NCBI RefSeq assembly: GCF_029051725.1
Contig: NZ_JAACFU010000010.1
Location: 62,001 to 126,000 of the forward strand
Length of the DNA stretch: 64,000 nucleotides
Direction of reading: 5' to 3'
From: Bradyrhizobium sp. CSS354
GTDB lineage: Bacteria > Pseudomonadota > Alphaproteobacteria > Rhizobiales > Xanthobacteraceae
The first letter of the stretch is position 1, and each line of letters starts with the position of its first letter. Shown one piece after another: positions 1 to 8,800 of the stretch. The position numbers and the translations under genes are program-made. Below the pieces are notes generated by a model. That model was given only the letters and a program-made list of their open reading frames with translations. It was not told the DNA's origin and searched no databases.

Positions 1-1
1 G

Positions 2-145
2 ATCGACATCAACGGCCTGATCATTCTGGGGCTGGGCAAGCTCGGGCTGGTGCACGATATTTTCGCGGCGGGGAGCAGGGCTGTTCGCTCCGGAGATCCG
101 GACGGCGGAAAGCGTCCAGTGGCAGATACCGAAGCGATGGTCTGA
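2..145 (+). CDS. C-terminal end of an unidentified protein (cut by window edge)
   Basis: An open frame enters from the left edge and ends at TGA 143-145, giving 47 residues. The first part is hydrophobic and glycine-rich (INGLIILGLGKLGLV), followed by a polar tail ending in EAMV. That pattern would fit the last membrane-associated helix and cytoplasmic tail of a larger protein, but the family cannot be recognised from this fragment. The stop is followed at once by a palindromic repeat that may serve as its terminator. Confidence 0.45.
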   Translation: MDINGLIILGLGKLGLVHDIFAAGSRAVRSGDPDGGKRPVADTEAMV

Positions 146-152
146 GGTCGCT

Positions 153-237
153 GTAGCCCGGATGGAGCGCAGCGCAATCCGGGACCAGCGTAGCTTGGCG
201 CGAGATCCCGGATTTCGCTGCGCTCCATCCGGGCTAC
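153..237. repeat. Long palindromic intergenic repeat
   Basis: Two 32-base arms (153-184 and 206-237) are inverted copies with 31 of 32 positions matching, separated by a 21-base loop. The arms begin GTAGCCCGGATGGAGC and contain a GCGCAGCG core. This resembles the interspersed palindromes common in Bradyrhizobium and Rhodopseudomonas intergenic regions. As RNA it would form a very stable hairpin downstream of the leftmost gene, so it may stop transcription or stabilise a 3' end. Confidence 0.85.
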
Positions 238-500
238 GGTCCTTAACCGCCGCAAGCCGCAGAAGCTGCCGCTTTATCGCGTTGACTCGCATGCCGCGTT
301 GAATTTTCCGCATGAACGCCATCGGTGAAATCCAAACCTAAGTTGTGTTCGGAGGGAACTCTGGCCCGATGGGGCCGTTGAGCCTGTGATCCCCGAGCGT
401 AGCGAGATCGAACCTCCGATCCTCGCCTGAGTAACCGCCGTCGCGTTGTGAGCGCGGCTCGGCGCGAAGCGTGCTCCGTGCGTACCAACCGGAAATCTTC

Positions 501-719
501 ATGAACAGCCCCGATGTTCGCAATCCGATTCAGATCGACCGCGGCTCCAGCCTGGCGATCTCTCATGAAATAGCAGACCGCCTGCGGATCAAGCTTCGCG
601 GCGAGCACGACCCATTGCCGCAACATCTGACGGCCCTGGTCGACCGCATTGCGCAGATCAGCAGCCATTCGAACCAAGCGACGCTCGTGATGACCTCCGG
701 ATCGGATTCAGCATGTTAG
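501..719 (+). CDS. Small hypothetical protein, faintly NepR-like
   Basis: Encodes 72 residues from ATG 501 (GGAA precedes it); a GTG at 471 in the same frame is a longer alternative. The middle of the protein has the pattern I-A-D-R-L-R followed about eleven residues later by L-P-Q-H-L-T-A-L-V, which resembles the core of the anti-sigma factor NepR. The match is weak, and neither phyR nor ecfG is in the window, so no function is assigned. Its stop overlaps the ATG of the next small gene by seven bases, which suggests the two are translated together. Confidence 0.55.
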   Translation: MNSPDVRNPIQIDRGSSLAISHEIADRLRIKLRGEHDPLPQHLTALVDRIAQISSHSNQATLVMTSGSDSAC

Positions 720-931
720 ACTTTTCGAATGCATCTTTTACGCCTGAAACCATCGGCATCATGAAAACTGCGCTGGACACGGCGGTTGCGTCACTGCCGG
801 CCCCGGTCAGCTCCGCGCATGTCCGGTCGATCGCGGAAACAATCCTTCGCACAGCGAAGGAGGGCGAGCGAGACCCCGTCGTCCTGGAGCGCATGGCGTT
901 GATGGAGCTTCAGATCTCGCCGCGTGATTGA
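713..931 (+). CDS. Small helical hypothetical protein
   Basis: Encodes 72 residues beginning MLDFSNASFTPET, with a tail containing the charged segment KEGERDPVVLERMAL. It starts inside the end of the upstream small gene (ATG 713, upstream stop 717-719), so it very probably depends on translational coupling. The composition is that of a small soluble alpha-helical protein, and it resembles short uncharacterised proteins of rhizobia. No catalytic motif or membrane segment is visible. It and its partner form a two-gene operon whose role is unknown. Confidence 0.6.
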   Translation: MLDFSNASFTPETIGIMKTALDTAVASLPAPVSSAHVRSIAETILRTAKEGERDPVVLERMALMELQISPRD

Positions 932-985
932 GGCCGGTCCGCGAGCTTGTGTGCCGGCGCGAAGTGCTCGAATGGCCCAGCGGGC

Positions 986-2125
986 TCACCAATCCGGATC
1001 GCCGTAGTAGGGATCGACCATATAGGGCGGGGGCATCCACGGCCCTCGCGACGGCCGGGGTCGCCGAGGTGCGGCCGCCTGCGCGTGCGGCCGTGCAGGC
1101 GCAGCGGTCTCGTTGTTGATCACGCTCCGCGCGGCCGGTTTCGCGGATGCAGGTGCGGACGACGATGCGGATGATGTCGTCAGCTCCTTTTGCAGCGCCT
1201 GGACCTGGGCGGCGAGGCGCGCATTGGCCGCCGTATCTTTCTCCTGCGCCGCCTTGAGCTGTTGAATGGTGTCGGCCTGCTCGCGCAGCGTCTGCTCGTT
1301 GCGGCTTTTCAGTTGCTCTAGCTTTCCGTTGATGTTCGCAAGCTCGCTGGTGATGGTCTTGAGCGATTGCGCGAGATCGGACGACGACGAGTCAGGCGTT
1401 GTGGCGCCAGTTCTTGAAGCGTCGGGCCTTGGAGCGTCGGGTCTTGAAGCGTCAAACCCTGCATTGCTCTCCGTGTCCTTGCCGACCGGCGGCGCGGGCA
1501 CCGTGCCAGGCTCATCCGCGGCAGCCAATTGCACTGCCGGCGGTTGCGCCGGAGTTTCAACCGCGGACGCTTGCGGAGGCTCGCTCGCTGCTGGCGGAGC
1601 CCACCGCGCCATGATCGACCTGCTCATCGACCTGGCCTCGTCGCGATATTGCGAAGCGAAGGCGACACCGAGAACGCCGATCGCCAGCACGAGACCAACC
1701 AGAGCGCGCCGCATGGGCCGATCTCTCTTCAGGCCTTGGTCGCGAACCGTGCTAGCCGGCGCCAGCGCCGCGGCCTTGGGAGTCTTGTCCTCGGGAGCCT
1801 TGTCCTTGGGAGTCTCGACAGCATCCGCACCGGCACTTGCTCGCGAGGCCCGTGGGCTTTCGCTGCCGCGTTCCATTCCGGAAACCAGCCGGTCCAGCCG
1901 CGCAAGGTCTTGCTCCGCGCTCTTGATCCGGTCGTAAGCCCGCGCCAGCCCGCCATCGGCGCGCCCCGCGTCCGACTTTGGGGCGTCCGGCTTGGGGGCG
2001 TCAGGCTTGTGGTCATCAGGTTTGGGGTCGTTCGTCTCGGGCACCGATGCGCTCTCGATTCCGTCGGGCGTCAATGGGAGTGCGGCAGTCCGATCGGAAC
2101 GATAAGACTCGCCGCCGTCCCACAC
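986..2125 (-). CDS. Coiled-coil protein with one membrane helix and Pro/Asp-rich repeats
   Basis: Encodes about 379 residues from a GTG start; no good ribosome site is visible there, so the true start may lie inside. The N-terminal third has DAPKPDAPK-type repeats and a charged helix (about 60-85). A single membrane helix spans about residues 141-158. A second proline/aspartate repeat lies near 228-240, followed by a heptad-like coiled coil at about 250-315. The tail is rich in Pro and Tyr (PPPYMVDPYYGD). The architecture suggests an inner-membrane anchored scaffold or envelope protein. No named family is recognised. It is divergent from the HdeA-like gene, so the 138 bases between them hold both promoters. 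Confidence 0.75.
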   Translation of the reverse strand: MWDGGESYRSDRTAALPLTPDGIESASVPETNDPKPDDHKPDAPKPDAPKSDAGRADGGLARAYDRIKSAEQDLARLDRLVSGMERGSESPRASRASAGADAVETPKDKAPEDKTPKAAALAPASTVRDQGLKRDRPMRRALVGLVLAIGVLGVAFASQYRDEARSMSRSIMARWAPPAASEPPQASAVETPAQPPAVQLAAADEPGTVPAPPVGKDTESNAGFDASRPDAPRPDASRTGATTPDSSSSDLAQSLKTITSELANINGKLEQLKSRNEQTLREQADTIQQLKAAQEKDTAANARLAAQVQALQKELTTSSASSSAPASAKPAARSVINNETAAPARPHAQAAAPRRPRPSRGPWMPPPYMVDPYYGDPDW

Positions 2126-2263
2126 AACGCGCGTGCGAAGGAGAAATTATGGCGAGACCTCGGGGTGGGGCGGTCGCGGGGTATGCAACGGGCGCCCTTG
2201 ATCTGGATCAAGCATGCAGCGCCCGACCGTCGCCACCGTGCAGACATTCATCGGAAGGAACAC

Positions 2264-2560
2264 ATGGTTCAGACAAGAGCGATCATCCTTGGTGCCTTCG
2301 CGGCCCTGCTGCTGGCCGTGCCGGCCAAGGCACAGGTGCTGGTCGACGTTTCCAAGATCAGCTGCGACCAGTACATCACCCAGCGCGTTACCCACATGCA
2401 GACCGTGAACGTCTGGCTCGCCGGGTTCTACGCCGGCCGCCGCAACAATCCCGTTGTGGACACGCAAGCGCTGAACAAGAACGGCAACAAGCTCTCGCGC
2501 TTCTGCGAGTCGCATCGCGAGATGCCGCTGCTGGACGCGGTCGAGGCCAATACGAAGTAG
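2264..2560 (+). CDS. HdeA-like small periplasmic protein
   Basis: A 98-residue protein with a clear Sec signal peptide (charged start, hydrophobic AALLLAV, cleavage near PAKAQ). The mature part has two cysteines, in ISCDQYIT and RFCESHRE, placed as in the disulfide-linked acid-stress chaperones HdeA/HdeB, and ends with the typical MPLLDAV segment. In enteric bacteria this family binds unfolded periplasmic proteins at low pH; a chaperone role here is inferred. The start at ATG 2264 is preceded by GGAAGGAA. It stands alone between divergent and convergent neighbours. Confidence 0.8.
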   Translation: MVQTRAIILGAFAALLLAVPAKAQVLVDVSKISCDQYITQRVTHMQTVNVWLAGFYAGRRNNPVVDTQALNKNGNKLSRFCESHREMPLLDAVEANTK

Positions 2561-2679
2561 GGGCCGAGGTGGGCGCGGGCGTTTGCGGCCGTGTCGGCCT
2601 GACCATATCGCGCATTCCGGCGACGCGCATTGAATCTACATCGACAGGTGAAGTGCACTGGCACCGTAATCGCCGGCCA

Positions 2680-3195
2680 TCAATAGCGGCCGCCGTGGCC
2701 CTTTTGCTGCGTGATCCAGTCCGACAATGTTTTCGGTGTCGATCCCACGGTCCGGCCCGGTGATGCCTTCGGATTGTCGCGAACGCCTTTCGTCGGACGG
2801 GTGCGCGGCGCTTCCGTTCCGTTGACGCTCTTCGAGCCAGCGATCGATGCCTCCGCGGCTTCCTTCTCGAGGCGCAGCTGTTTCAATCGCGCCATCTTGA
2901 TGCGCTCTGCCTCGACTGCGGGTCCTTCGGACAGCAGCGGCCTGTGTTGAGCGACCTCCGCCGGGACGATGACACCGATAATGGTTGTCTCGCCGAGCGC
3001 CTTGCAGGCTTCGAGCCGATGCAGTCCCTCGACCAGAACGAGGCGGTCTCCGTCGAGCCGGACGGAAATGGGTTCCTGTTGTCCGATGTCCAGCATACTT
3101 TCAGCGATCTCCCCGACGATCTCGGGCTTGATGGCTTTCTTCTGCTTCGTGGGAACGAAGATCTTCTCGATCGGGAAGCTTTCCGGTTTGGGCAT
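2680..3195 (-). CDS. ParB N-terminal-domain protein, orphan
   Basis: Encodes 171 residues from ATG 3195, chosen because GGAG lies about nine bases upstream. The N-terminal half carries the ParB/Spo0J-type fold: a positioning strand (PIEKIFVP), IGQQEPISVR, then VEGLHRLEACKALG, which is the ParB box II-like G-x-H-R motif. The C-terminal half is basic and rich in Ser, Thr and Pro, and ends QKGHGGRY. There is no helix-turn-helix, no parA partner and no obvious parS cluster. This is therefore not a chromosome-partition ParB but one of the small ParB-domain proteins (possible CTPase or nuclease) found in accessory regions. It faces away from the AlbA_2 module. Confidence 0.75.
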   Translation of the reverse strand: MPKPESFPIEKIFVPTKQKKAIKPEIVGEIAESMLDIGQQEPISVRLDGDRLVLVEGLHRLEACKALGETTIIGVIVPAEVAQHRPLLSEGPAVEAERIKMARLKQLRLEKEAAEASIAGSKSVNGTEAPRTRPTKGVRDNPKASPGRTVGSTPKTLSDWITQQKGHGGRY

Positions 3196-3363
3196 AACTT
3201 CTACTCCGCTTCTACCAGGCCCGTCGGAACCCATGCCGGTGAGGACGAGAGTTTAGGAGGGAAGGGCCCGACCGCAAAGGCAATTCGGCGGCTGGTACTG
3301 ATAGGCGTCGATGCCGGAAGCTGCTACCCGATCAATTTGCCCATAGGAGGGGTTGAGCCGCTG

Positions 3364-3426
3364 CGAAACCCATCGCTTCGCCGAACCACTGATGATGGGT
3401 ATCGCTTCGCCCTACCCATCCTACGA
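3364..3426. repeat. Degenerate palindromic intergenic element
   Basis: The stretch contains AAACCCATCGCTTCGC followed by a perfect 8-bp hairpin, GATGGGTA (3394-3401) with TACCCATC (3413-3420), around an 11-base loop containing GCTTCGCC. It is built like the interspersed palindromes of Bradyrhizobium and looks like a degenerate copy. The rest of 3196-3564 shows no gene; it marks the step from high-G+C DNA into the lower-G+C accessory patch. Confidence 0.6.
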
Positions 3427-3564
3427 GCTTTGCCAATGTTTCTCAGGAAACCCCATCATTATTCTAACGGAAAACTCGACCGACAGCACGCACAAGTAGC
3501 AGTCGCAAAAATTTAATGGTACTGAAGCAGTAATCACGCGAGAGATTGGGTATGGGGAGCTCAG

Positions 3565-5073
3565 TTGCCGCAGCGAACGATTCAAGATGTCGAAATCGCT
3601 TTAATAAAAGCGATGCTCGATCGGGAAATGAAGAACAAGAACATCCAGTTCTATTTCAATCGCCCGGAACGACCCGTCAATTCTGGCAGAATATCAACGA
3701 TCAGAACTGGCTCTTACAGCAACTCTGGGAAAATTCCTGCCGCCTCGGCCGAAGAGTTGGACAGCTTTATTGCTTCGTTCACACCGCACGGTATAGGCAC
3801 GGAACAGCCAGCCGGCGAATACGACATTCGTCAGCTCTTTCGAAAGAATAGCGACGCACGTTGGTATTTGCATCGTGGTGAAAGCGAAGAACACGAGTGC
3901 AAACAGGACTTCGATCCGAAGAAATTAACTCCTGTTGTAAGGGCGATTGCTGCGCTGGCCAATAACAAGGGAGGGTACATCTTCTTTGGAATTGGAAACA
4001 ATCAATGTCGAGTTGACGGAGCTGGCCCTGCGTTCGCCCAAACCGATATCGCTGATATCGTGAACAAGGTGAAGGCGCATCTAGCTCCTACGCCAAGCAT
4101 AATCGTGAAGAGTGTAGCCGAGTTCGATGGAAGAACGGTCGGGTTTTTGCTTGTGGAGAAGCACCTGGACCGTCCGGTCGTCGTTTACAGAGATGGTGAT
4201 GGCTTAGCGGAAGGAGATATTCTTTATCGATATGCAGGTCAGTCGTCTCGCATCAAGTTTGCTGACTTAAGAGCGATGTTGGACGAGAGAGATCGAAGGG
4301 CCCAAGTTGCGCTCGCAAAGGCGGCTGGAGCTCTGGCTGACGTGGGTACGGCCAACGCTGTAATCCTCGACACGGACAAAAGTACTCTCAATACGAATGG
4401 TCGTCCGATAGTTCTGGATGAAAAATTGATCGAGCAGATCAAGTTCGTTAGGGAAGGGCAATTTGAGGAGAAGTCTGGCGCCCCAACGCTCAGGCTGGTT
4501 GGTGAGGTCAAAACGGTGACTGTGACCGGTCCACCGGAAAAGCTAATTTCAAGAGAGGCGATTTTTGAAAAGCACATTCTGGATGCGTTCTTGAAGCAAG
4601 AGCAGCCGGAAAATCCCGATCAATTCATCCTTGCGGGTTTGGCCCAATCGCGGATGTGGCTTCCAATATTCTATTTTGCGCGAGCGACCGGCCGCTCAAA
4701 TTCAGAAATTGTCGATGCAATAGAGGCTCAGAAGGTCGCACAGAAGGGCAAGAAATCAATATTACTGGATAGATTAAAAGGGCAAAGAACCGCGTTCGCA
4801 AAAGCGGTCACGCAAGCGGCTCGGGCGGTCAGCAGCGAGGTTTCATCGGGGAAGCTACACCCGCCAAAGGTCCTCTCGGACGTCGGCGCATTTGCTCATG
4901 GTCTGACGGCGGTTGCAACGATCAAAACACCCCTTCCGGACATACTAAGTGCTCTCCAGATTGGCCGAGAGTTGGCCGAAAAAGCGGACGACAAAAATGC
5001 GTTCGGTGCTATTTGCAAGGCGGTGTGTCGAGTTGACGAAATGTTCTTCGGCGCGGACGATAACGAGAAATGA
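3565..5073 (+). CDS. AlbA_2 (Schlafen-type) domain protein, accessory
   Basis: Encodes 502 residues from a TTG start preceded by GGGGAG. Residues 1-75 form a small helical module (IKAMLDREMKNKNIQFYFNRP...) that looks like a DNA- or RNA-binding turn domain. Residues about 105-235 match the AlbA_2 fold: ECKQDF, then AIAALANNKGGYIFFGIGN, ending GDILYRYAGQSSRI. AlbA_2/Schlafen domains are known for nucleic-acid binding, and some members cleave RNA. The last 250 residues are alpha-helical and unassigned. Base composition is visibly lower than that of its neighbours (29 of 60 bases are G or C at 4621-4680), which suggests horizontal acquisition. The HEPN-like gene follows closely, and the two probably form an operon. 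Confidence 0.75.
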   Translation: MPQRTIQDVEIALIKAMLDREMKNKNIQFYFNRPERPVNSGRISTIRTGSYSNSGKIPAASAEELDSFIASFTPHGIGTEQPAGEYDIRQLFRKNSDARWYLHRGESEEHECKQDFDPKKLTPVVRAIAALANNKGGYIFFGIGNNQCRVDGAGPAFAQTDIADIVNKVKAHLAPTPSIIVKSVAEFDGRTVGFLLVEKHLDRPVVVYRDGDGLAEGDILYRYAGQSSRIKFADLRAMLDERDRRAQVALAKAAGALADVGTANAVILDTDKSTLNTNGRPIVLDEKLIEQIKFVREGQFEEKSGAPTLRLVGEVKTVTVTGPPEKLISREAIFEKHILDAFLKQEQPENPDQFILAGLAQSRMWLPIFYFARATGRSNSEIVDAIEAQKVAQKGKKSILLDRLKGQRTAFAKAVTQAARAVSSEVSSGKLHPPKVLSDVGAFAHGLTAVATIKTPLPDILSALQIGRELAEKADDKNAFGAICKAVCRVDEMFFGADDNEK

Positions 5074-5118
5074 AGTTTATTGGTCTTGTCCCAATCCGGG
5101 GATTTGCGCGAGAGTCAA

Positions 5119-5247
5119 ATGCACAGCCCAGTTCTGGACGAGATCCCTGGTAGGATCGTGACACTTGCGATCGGTGCGCTTGCGCAAGCGAATATGCATG
5201 CAGTTTCGCTGATCCCGGAAACGAGCATTGGGATTTCATTTCAGTGA
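5119..5247 (+). CDS. 42-codon frame, possible displaced N-terminus of the HEPN-like gene
   Basis: ATG 5119 opens a frame encoding an amphipathic helix-like sequence (PGRIVTLAIGALAQANMHAVS) that stops at TGA 5245-5247, overlapping the GTG of the next frame by three bases. HEPN proteins usually begin with such a helix just before the AGELFLKAI-type segment that opens the next frame. It may therefore be the true beginning of that gene, separated by a one-base deletion. It could also be a tiny coupled leader gene. A second short frame (ATG 5070, overlapping the stop of the AlbA_2 gene) ends at TAG 5151-5153. Confidence 0.4.
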   Translation: MHSPVLDEIPGRIVTLAIGALAQANMHAVSLIPETSIGISFQ

Positions 5248-5807
5248 CGAATACGGCTCATGCTGGGGAGCTCTTCCTGAAGGCCATCATAGCAAAGGAG
5301 CACCCGCTTTTAATATTTAAAGATCTGTTCAGCCTCGATGACAATCGAGCCGATACGCTTGATCTAGTTAGCCTCATTAAACGAGGTAAAACGCATGAAT
5401 TTGAAAAGCTGCCGCAAGTGCTGTGGGTTGCAACCGGACAGAGGTTGCCGAATCCTGAATGTTTCGAGCGTCTAAGACGAGTAAGGAATTCGATCCAGCA
5501 TTTTTGCGCTCCGGAGAACGAGGATTTCAGGGCGCTCTCGCTGGAGTTCATCTACACGATAATCGATCCGCTCATTCGGGATAATTTTGGCCTTTTCGCA
5601 ATTGAGTATCATGAGGATCACAGTGTTGGTTACGACCACGTAGTAGGCTGTCTTATTCGATACCAACTTAGATTTTCAATTCCGGATGACTTTGAAGTTG
5701 GAGAGATTAGGCTTTGCCGTGAGCTCAAGGGTGCGGAAGAAAGTTATCGCGAGTGGTTGATTGGAGAGTTGAAGCGGATTGGCCGAGAGGACCTATTAAG
5801 TGAGTAG
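5244..5807 (+). CDS. HEPN-like protein (RxxxxH motif), accessory
   Basis: Encodes 187 residues if started at GTG 5244. Residue 8 onward (AGELFLKAIIAKEHPL) matches the helix that follows the N-terminal helix in HEPN domains. RRVRNSIQH contains R81-x4-H86, the composite active-site motif of HEPN ribonucleases. HEPN proteins act as RNases in toxin-antitoxin, abortive-infection and other defence systems, so RNA cleavage is a reasonable inference but not shown. The gene lies 170 bases after the AlbA_2 gene, shares its lower G+C, and is closed by a strong terminator. The start is uncertain because a better N-terminal helix lies in the -1 frame just upstream. Confidence 0.65.
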   Translation: MTNTAHAGELFLKAIIAKEHPLLIFKDLFSLDDNRADTLDLVSLIKRGKTHEFEKLPQVLWVATGQRLPNPECFERLRRVRNSIQHFCAPENEDFRALSLEFIYTIIDPLIRDNFGLFAIEYHEDHSVGYDHVVGCLIRYQLRFSIPDDFEVGEIRLCRELKGAEESYREWLIGELKRIGREDLLSE

Positions 5808-5809
5808 GA

Positions 5810-5838
5810 AGAAAAAGGGCGGCCCCTCGGCCGCCCTT
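5810..5838. terminator. Bidirectional hairpin terminator between HEPN-like gene and nrdJ
   Basis: A 10-bp perfect stem, AAGGGCGGCC (5815-5824) with GGCCGCCCTT (5829-5838), closes a CCTC loop. On the minus strand it is followed by a run of T, making a classic Rho-independent terminator about 50 bases after the nrdJ stop. On the plus strand it lies directly after the HEPN-like stop. Confidence 0.85.
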
Positions 5839-5889
5839 CGTGCATGCCTGGGTCAAACCCGGGCGTAACAATCATGATGACCTTCGGCC

Positions 5890-8800
5890 TCACGAACAAC
5901 CCGTCGTGCTGCCGCAAGTATCGCACTTCATGCACGTGCCATTCCGCACCAGCGTGAAGTTGCCGCACTCCGAGCACATCTCGCCCTCATAGCCCTTGGC
6001 CTTGGCTTCCGCGCGGCGCTCGGCCTTGCTGGGCACCGCGACTTGTGCGCTGCCGGCCTTGCTCCACTGCAGGGCCTCTAACTTCTCGGTGGGCGAGAGG
6101 TCGTGGGCCACTTCCTGCTTCAGCGCGACCGCGCCTTCCAGGACGTCGCCGGCACGGCCTGCGCCGTGAGAGGCGAGCGAGGTGACCTTGCTGCCGCCGG
6201 CCGGGGCGCTGTCGTTGCCTTGGGCGACCGCGGTCGAGCCGCCGCGCATCACCACGAGGTTGTCGGTGCGGGAGCGGGTGAGGCCGCGCGACACCAGCTT
6301 GGAGGCGCGCTGGCCGTGATCGTCAGGCTCCTTGCCTTCCTCGACGCCCTTGCCGAGCACGTCGAACCCGGTCTCGCTGGGATCGACATGGGCGAGGTCG
6401 AAACGGCTGAGATAGCTCACAGCCAGTTCGCGGAAGACGTAGTCGAGGATCGAGGTCGCGTATTTGATGCTGTCGTTGCCCTGCACGGGGCCCGCGGGTT
6501 CGAAGCGGGTGAAGGTGAAGGCGTCGACATATTCGTCGAGCGGCACGCCGTACTGGAGGCCCAGCGACACCGCGATGGCGAAGTTGTTGATGAAGGAGCG
6601 CAGTGCCGCGCCTTCCTTGTGCATGTCGATGAAGATCTCGCCGATGCGGCCGTCGTCATATTCGCCGGTGCGCAAATAGACCTTGTGGCCGCCGACGACC
6701 GCCTTCTGGGTGTAACCCTTGCGGCGATCTGGCATCTTCTCGCGCTCGCGCATCACGATGATGCGCTCGACCAGCTTCTCGACGATCTTTTCCGAGACCT
6801 GGGCGGTGCGCGCCGCCATCGGCTTGTCGTAGAGATGGTCGACCGCATCGTCCTCGTCCTCATCGTCGCTGATGAGCTGCGAGTTGAGCGGCTGGCTGAG
6901 CTTGGAGCCGTCGCGGTAGAGCGCGTTGGCCTTCAATGCGAGTTTCCACGACAGCATGTAGGCGGACTTGCAGTCCTCTACAGTTGCGTCGTTCGGCATG
7001 TTGATGGTCTTGGAGATCGCACCCGAGATGAAGGGCTGCGCCGCCGACATCATGCGGATGTGGCTCTCGACCGAGAGATAACGCTTGCCGACCTTGCCGC
7101 AGGGGTTGGCGCAGTCGAACACCGGATAGTGCTCGGCCTTGAGGTGCGGGGCACCTTCCACCGTCATCGCGCCGCAGATGTGGACGTTGGCCGCCTCGAT
7201 CTCGCGCTTGGTGAAGCCGACGGCCTGGAGCAGGTCGAAGCCGGGGGCCGCGATCGCCTCGGCACCGATGCCGAGCTGGTCGCGGATGAAGTCCTCGCCA
7301 AAGGTCCATTTGTTGAAGGCGAACTTGATGTCGAACGCAGTCGGCAGCGCCTTCTCGACCTTGGCGATGGCCTCGTCCGTGAAGCCCTTGGCCTTCAGCG
7401 TCGAGGCGTTGATGCCGGGCGCGTTGGAGAGCGAGCCGTGGCCGACGGCGTAGGCCTCGATCTCCGCGATCTCGCTCTCGCGATAGCCGAGCGCGCGAAG
7501 TGCTGCGGGGACCGCGCGGTTGATGATCTTGAAGTAGCCGCCGCCGGCGAGCTTCTTGAATTTCACCAGCGCAAAATCAGGCTCGATGCCGGTGGTGTCG
7601 CAATCCATGACGAGGCCGATCGTGCCGGTCGGCGCGATCACCGTGGTCTGGGCGTTGCGATAGCCGTGCTTCTCGCCGAGCTCGAGCGCCGCATCCCACG
7701 CCGCCTGCGCATGGGTGACGAGGTCGGTCTGCGGGCACGACACCAGGTCCATCGGCACCGGGTTGACGCTCAGCCCCTCGTAGCCGTTGGACTGGCCATG
7801 GGCGGCGCGGCGGTGGTTGCGGATCACGCGCAGCATGTGCGCGGCGTTCTTCTTGTAGCCGGGGAAGGTGCCGAGCTCGGAAGCCATCTCGGCCGACGTC
7901 TTGTAGGTGATGCCGGTCATGATCGCGGTCAGTGCGCCGGCGATCGCGCGGCCTTCCTTCGAGTCATAAGACAGACCCATGGTCATCAGGAGGCCGCCGA
8001 TATTGGCATAGCCGAGGCCGAGCGTGCGGAACTCGTAGGAGAGCTCGGCGATCGATTTCGACGGGAACTGCGCCATCATCACCGAGATTTCGAGCACGAT
8101 GGTCCAGAGCCGGCAGAGGTGCTCGTAGCCCTCGACGTCGAAGCGCTTGGAGGGGATATCGTAGAACGTCAGCAGGTTGGCAGAGGCGAGGTTGCACGCC
8201 GTGTCGTCCAGGAACATGTATTCCGAGCACGGATTGGAGGCGCGGATGTCGCCGGACGCCTTGCAGGTGTGCCAGTCGTTCATGGTGGTGTTGAAGTGCA
8301 GGCCGGGGTCGGCCGACGCCCAGGCGGCGTAACCGATTTTTTCCCAGAGGTCGCGCGCCTTCAGCGTCTTGGTGATCTTCTTGGTGGTGCGTCCGACGAG
8401 ATTCCAGTCGCCGTCGGTCTCGACCGCGCGCAGGAAGTCGTCCTTGAGCGAGACCGAGTTGTTGGAGTTCTGGCCGGAGACCGTGAGATAGGCTTCCGAA
8501 TCCCAGTCGGTGTCGTAGACGTCGAACTGGATGTCCTTGTAGCCCTGCTTCGCAAACTGGATGACGCGCTTGATGTAATTGTCGGGCACGAGGCTGCGGC
8601 GCGCGAGCTTGATCTCGCGGCGCAGGGCAGGGTTCTTCTCGGGATCGAAGCAATCGTCGCCCGAGCCCTCGCAATTGACGCAGGCCTTCAGCACGGCCTT
8701 GAGGTGCTTCTGGTTGATCTTGGATCCGGTGACGAGAGCCGCGACCTTCTGCTCCTCCTTCACCTTCCAGTCGATATAGGTCTCGATGTCGGGATGATCG

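Noticed and set aside
2944..3516. 190-codon plus-strand frame across the ParB gene and its upstream region
   Set aside because: It overlaps the ParB-domain gene antisense and continues into a palindromic repeat; no ribosome site and no family match.
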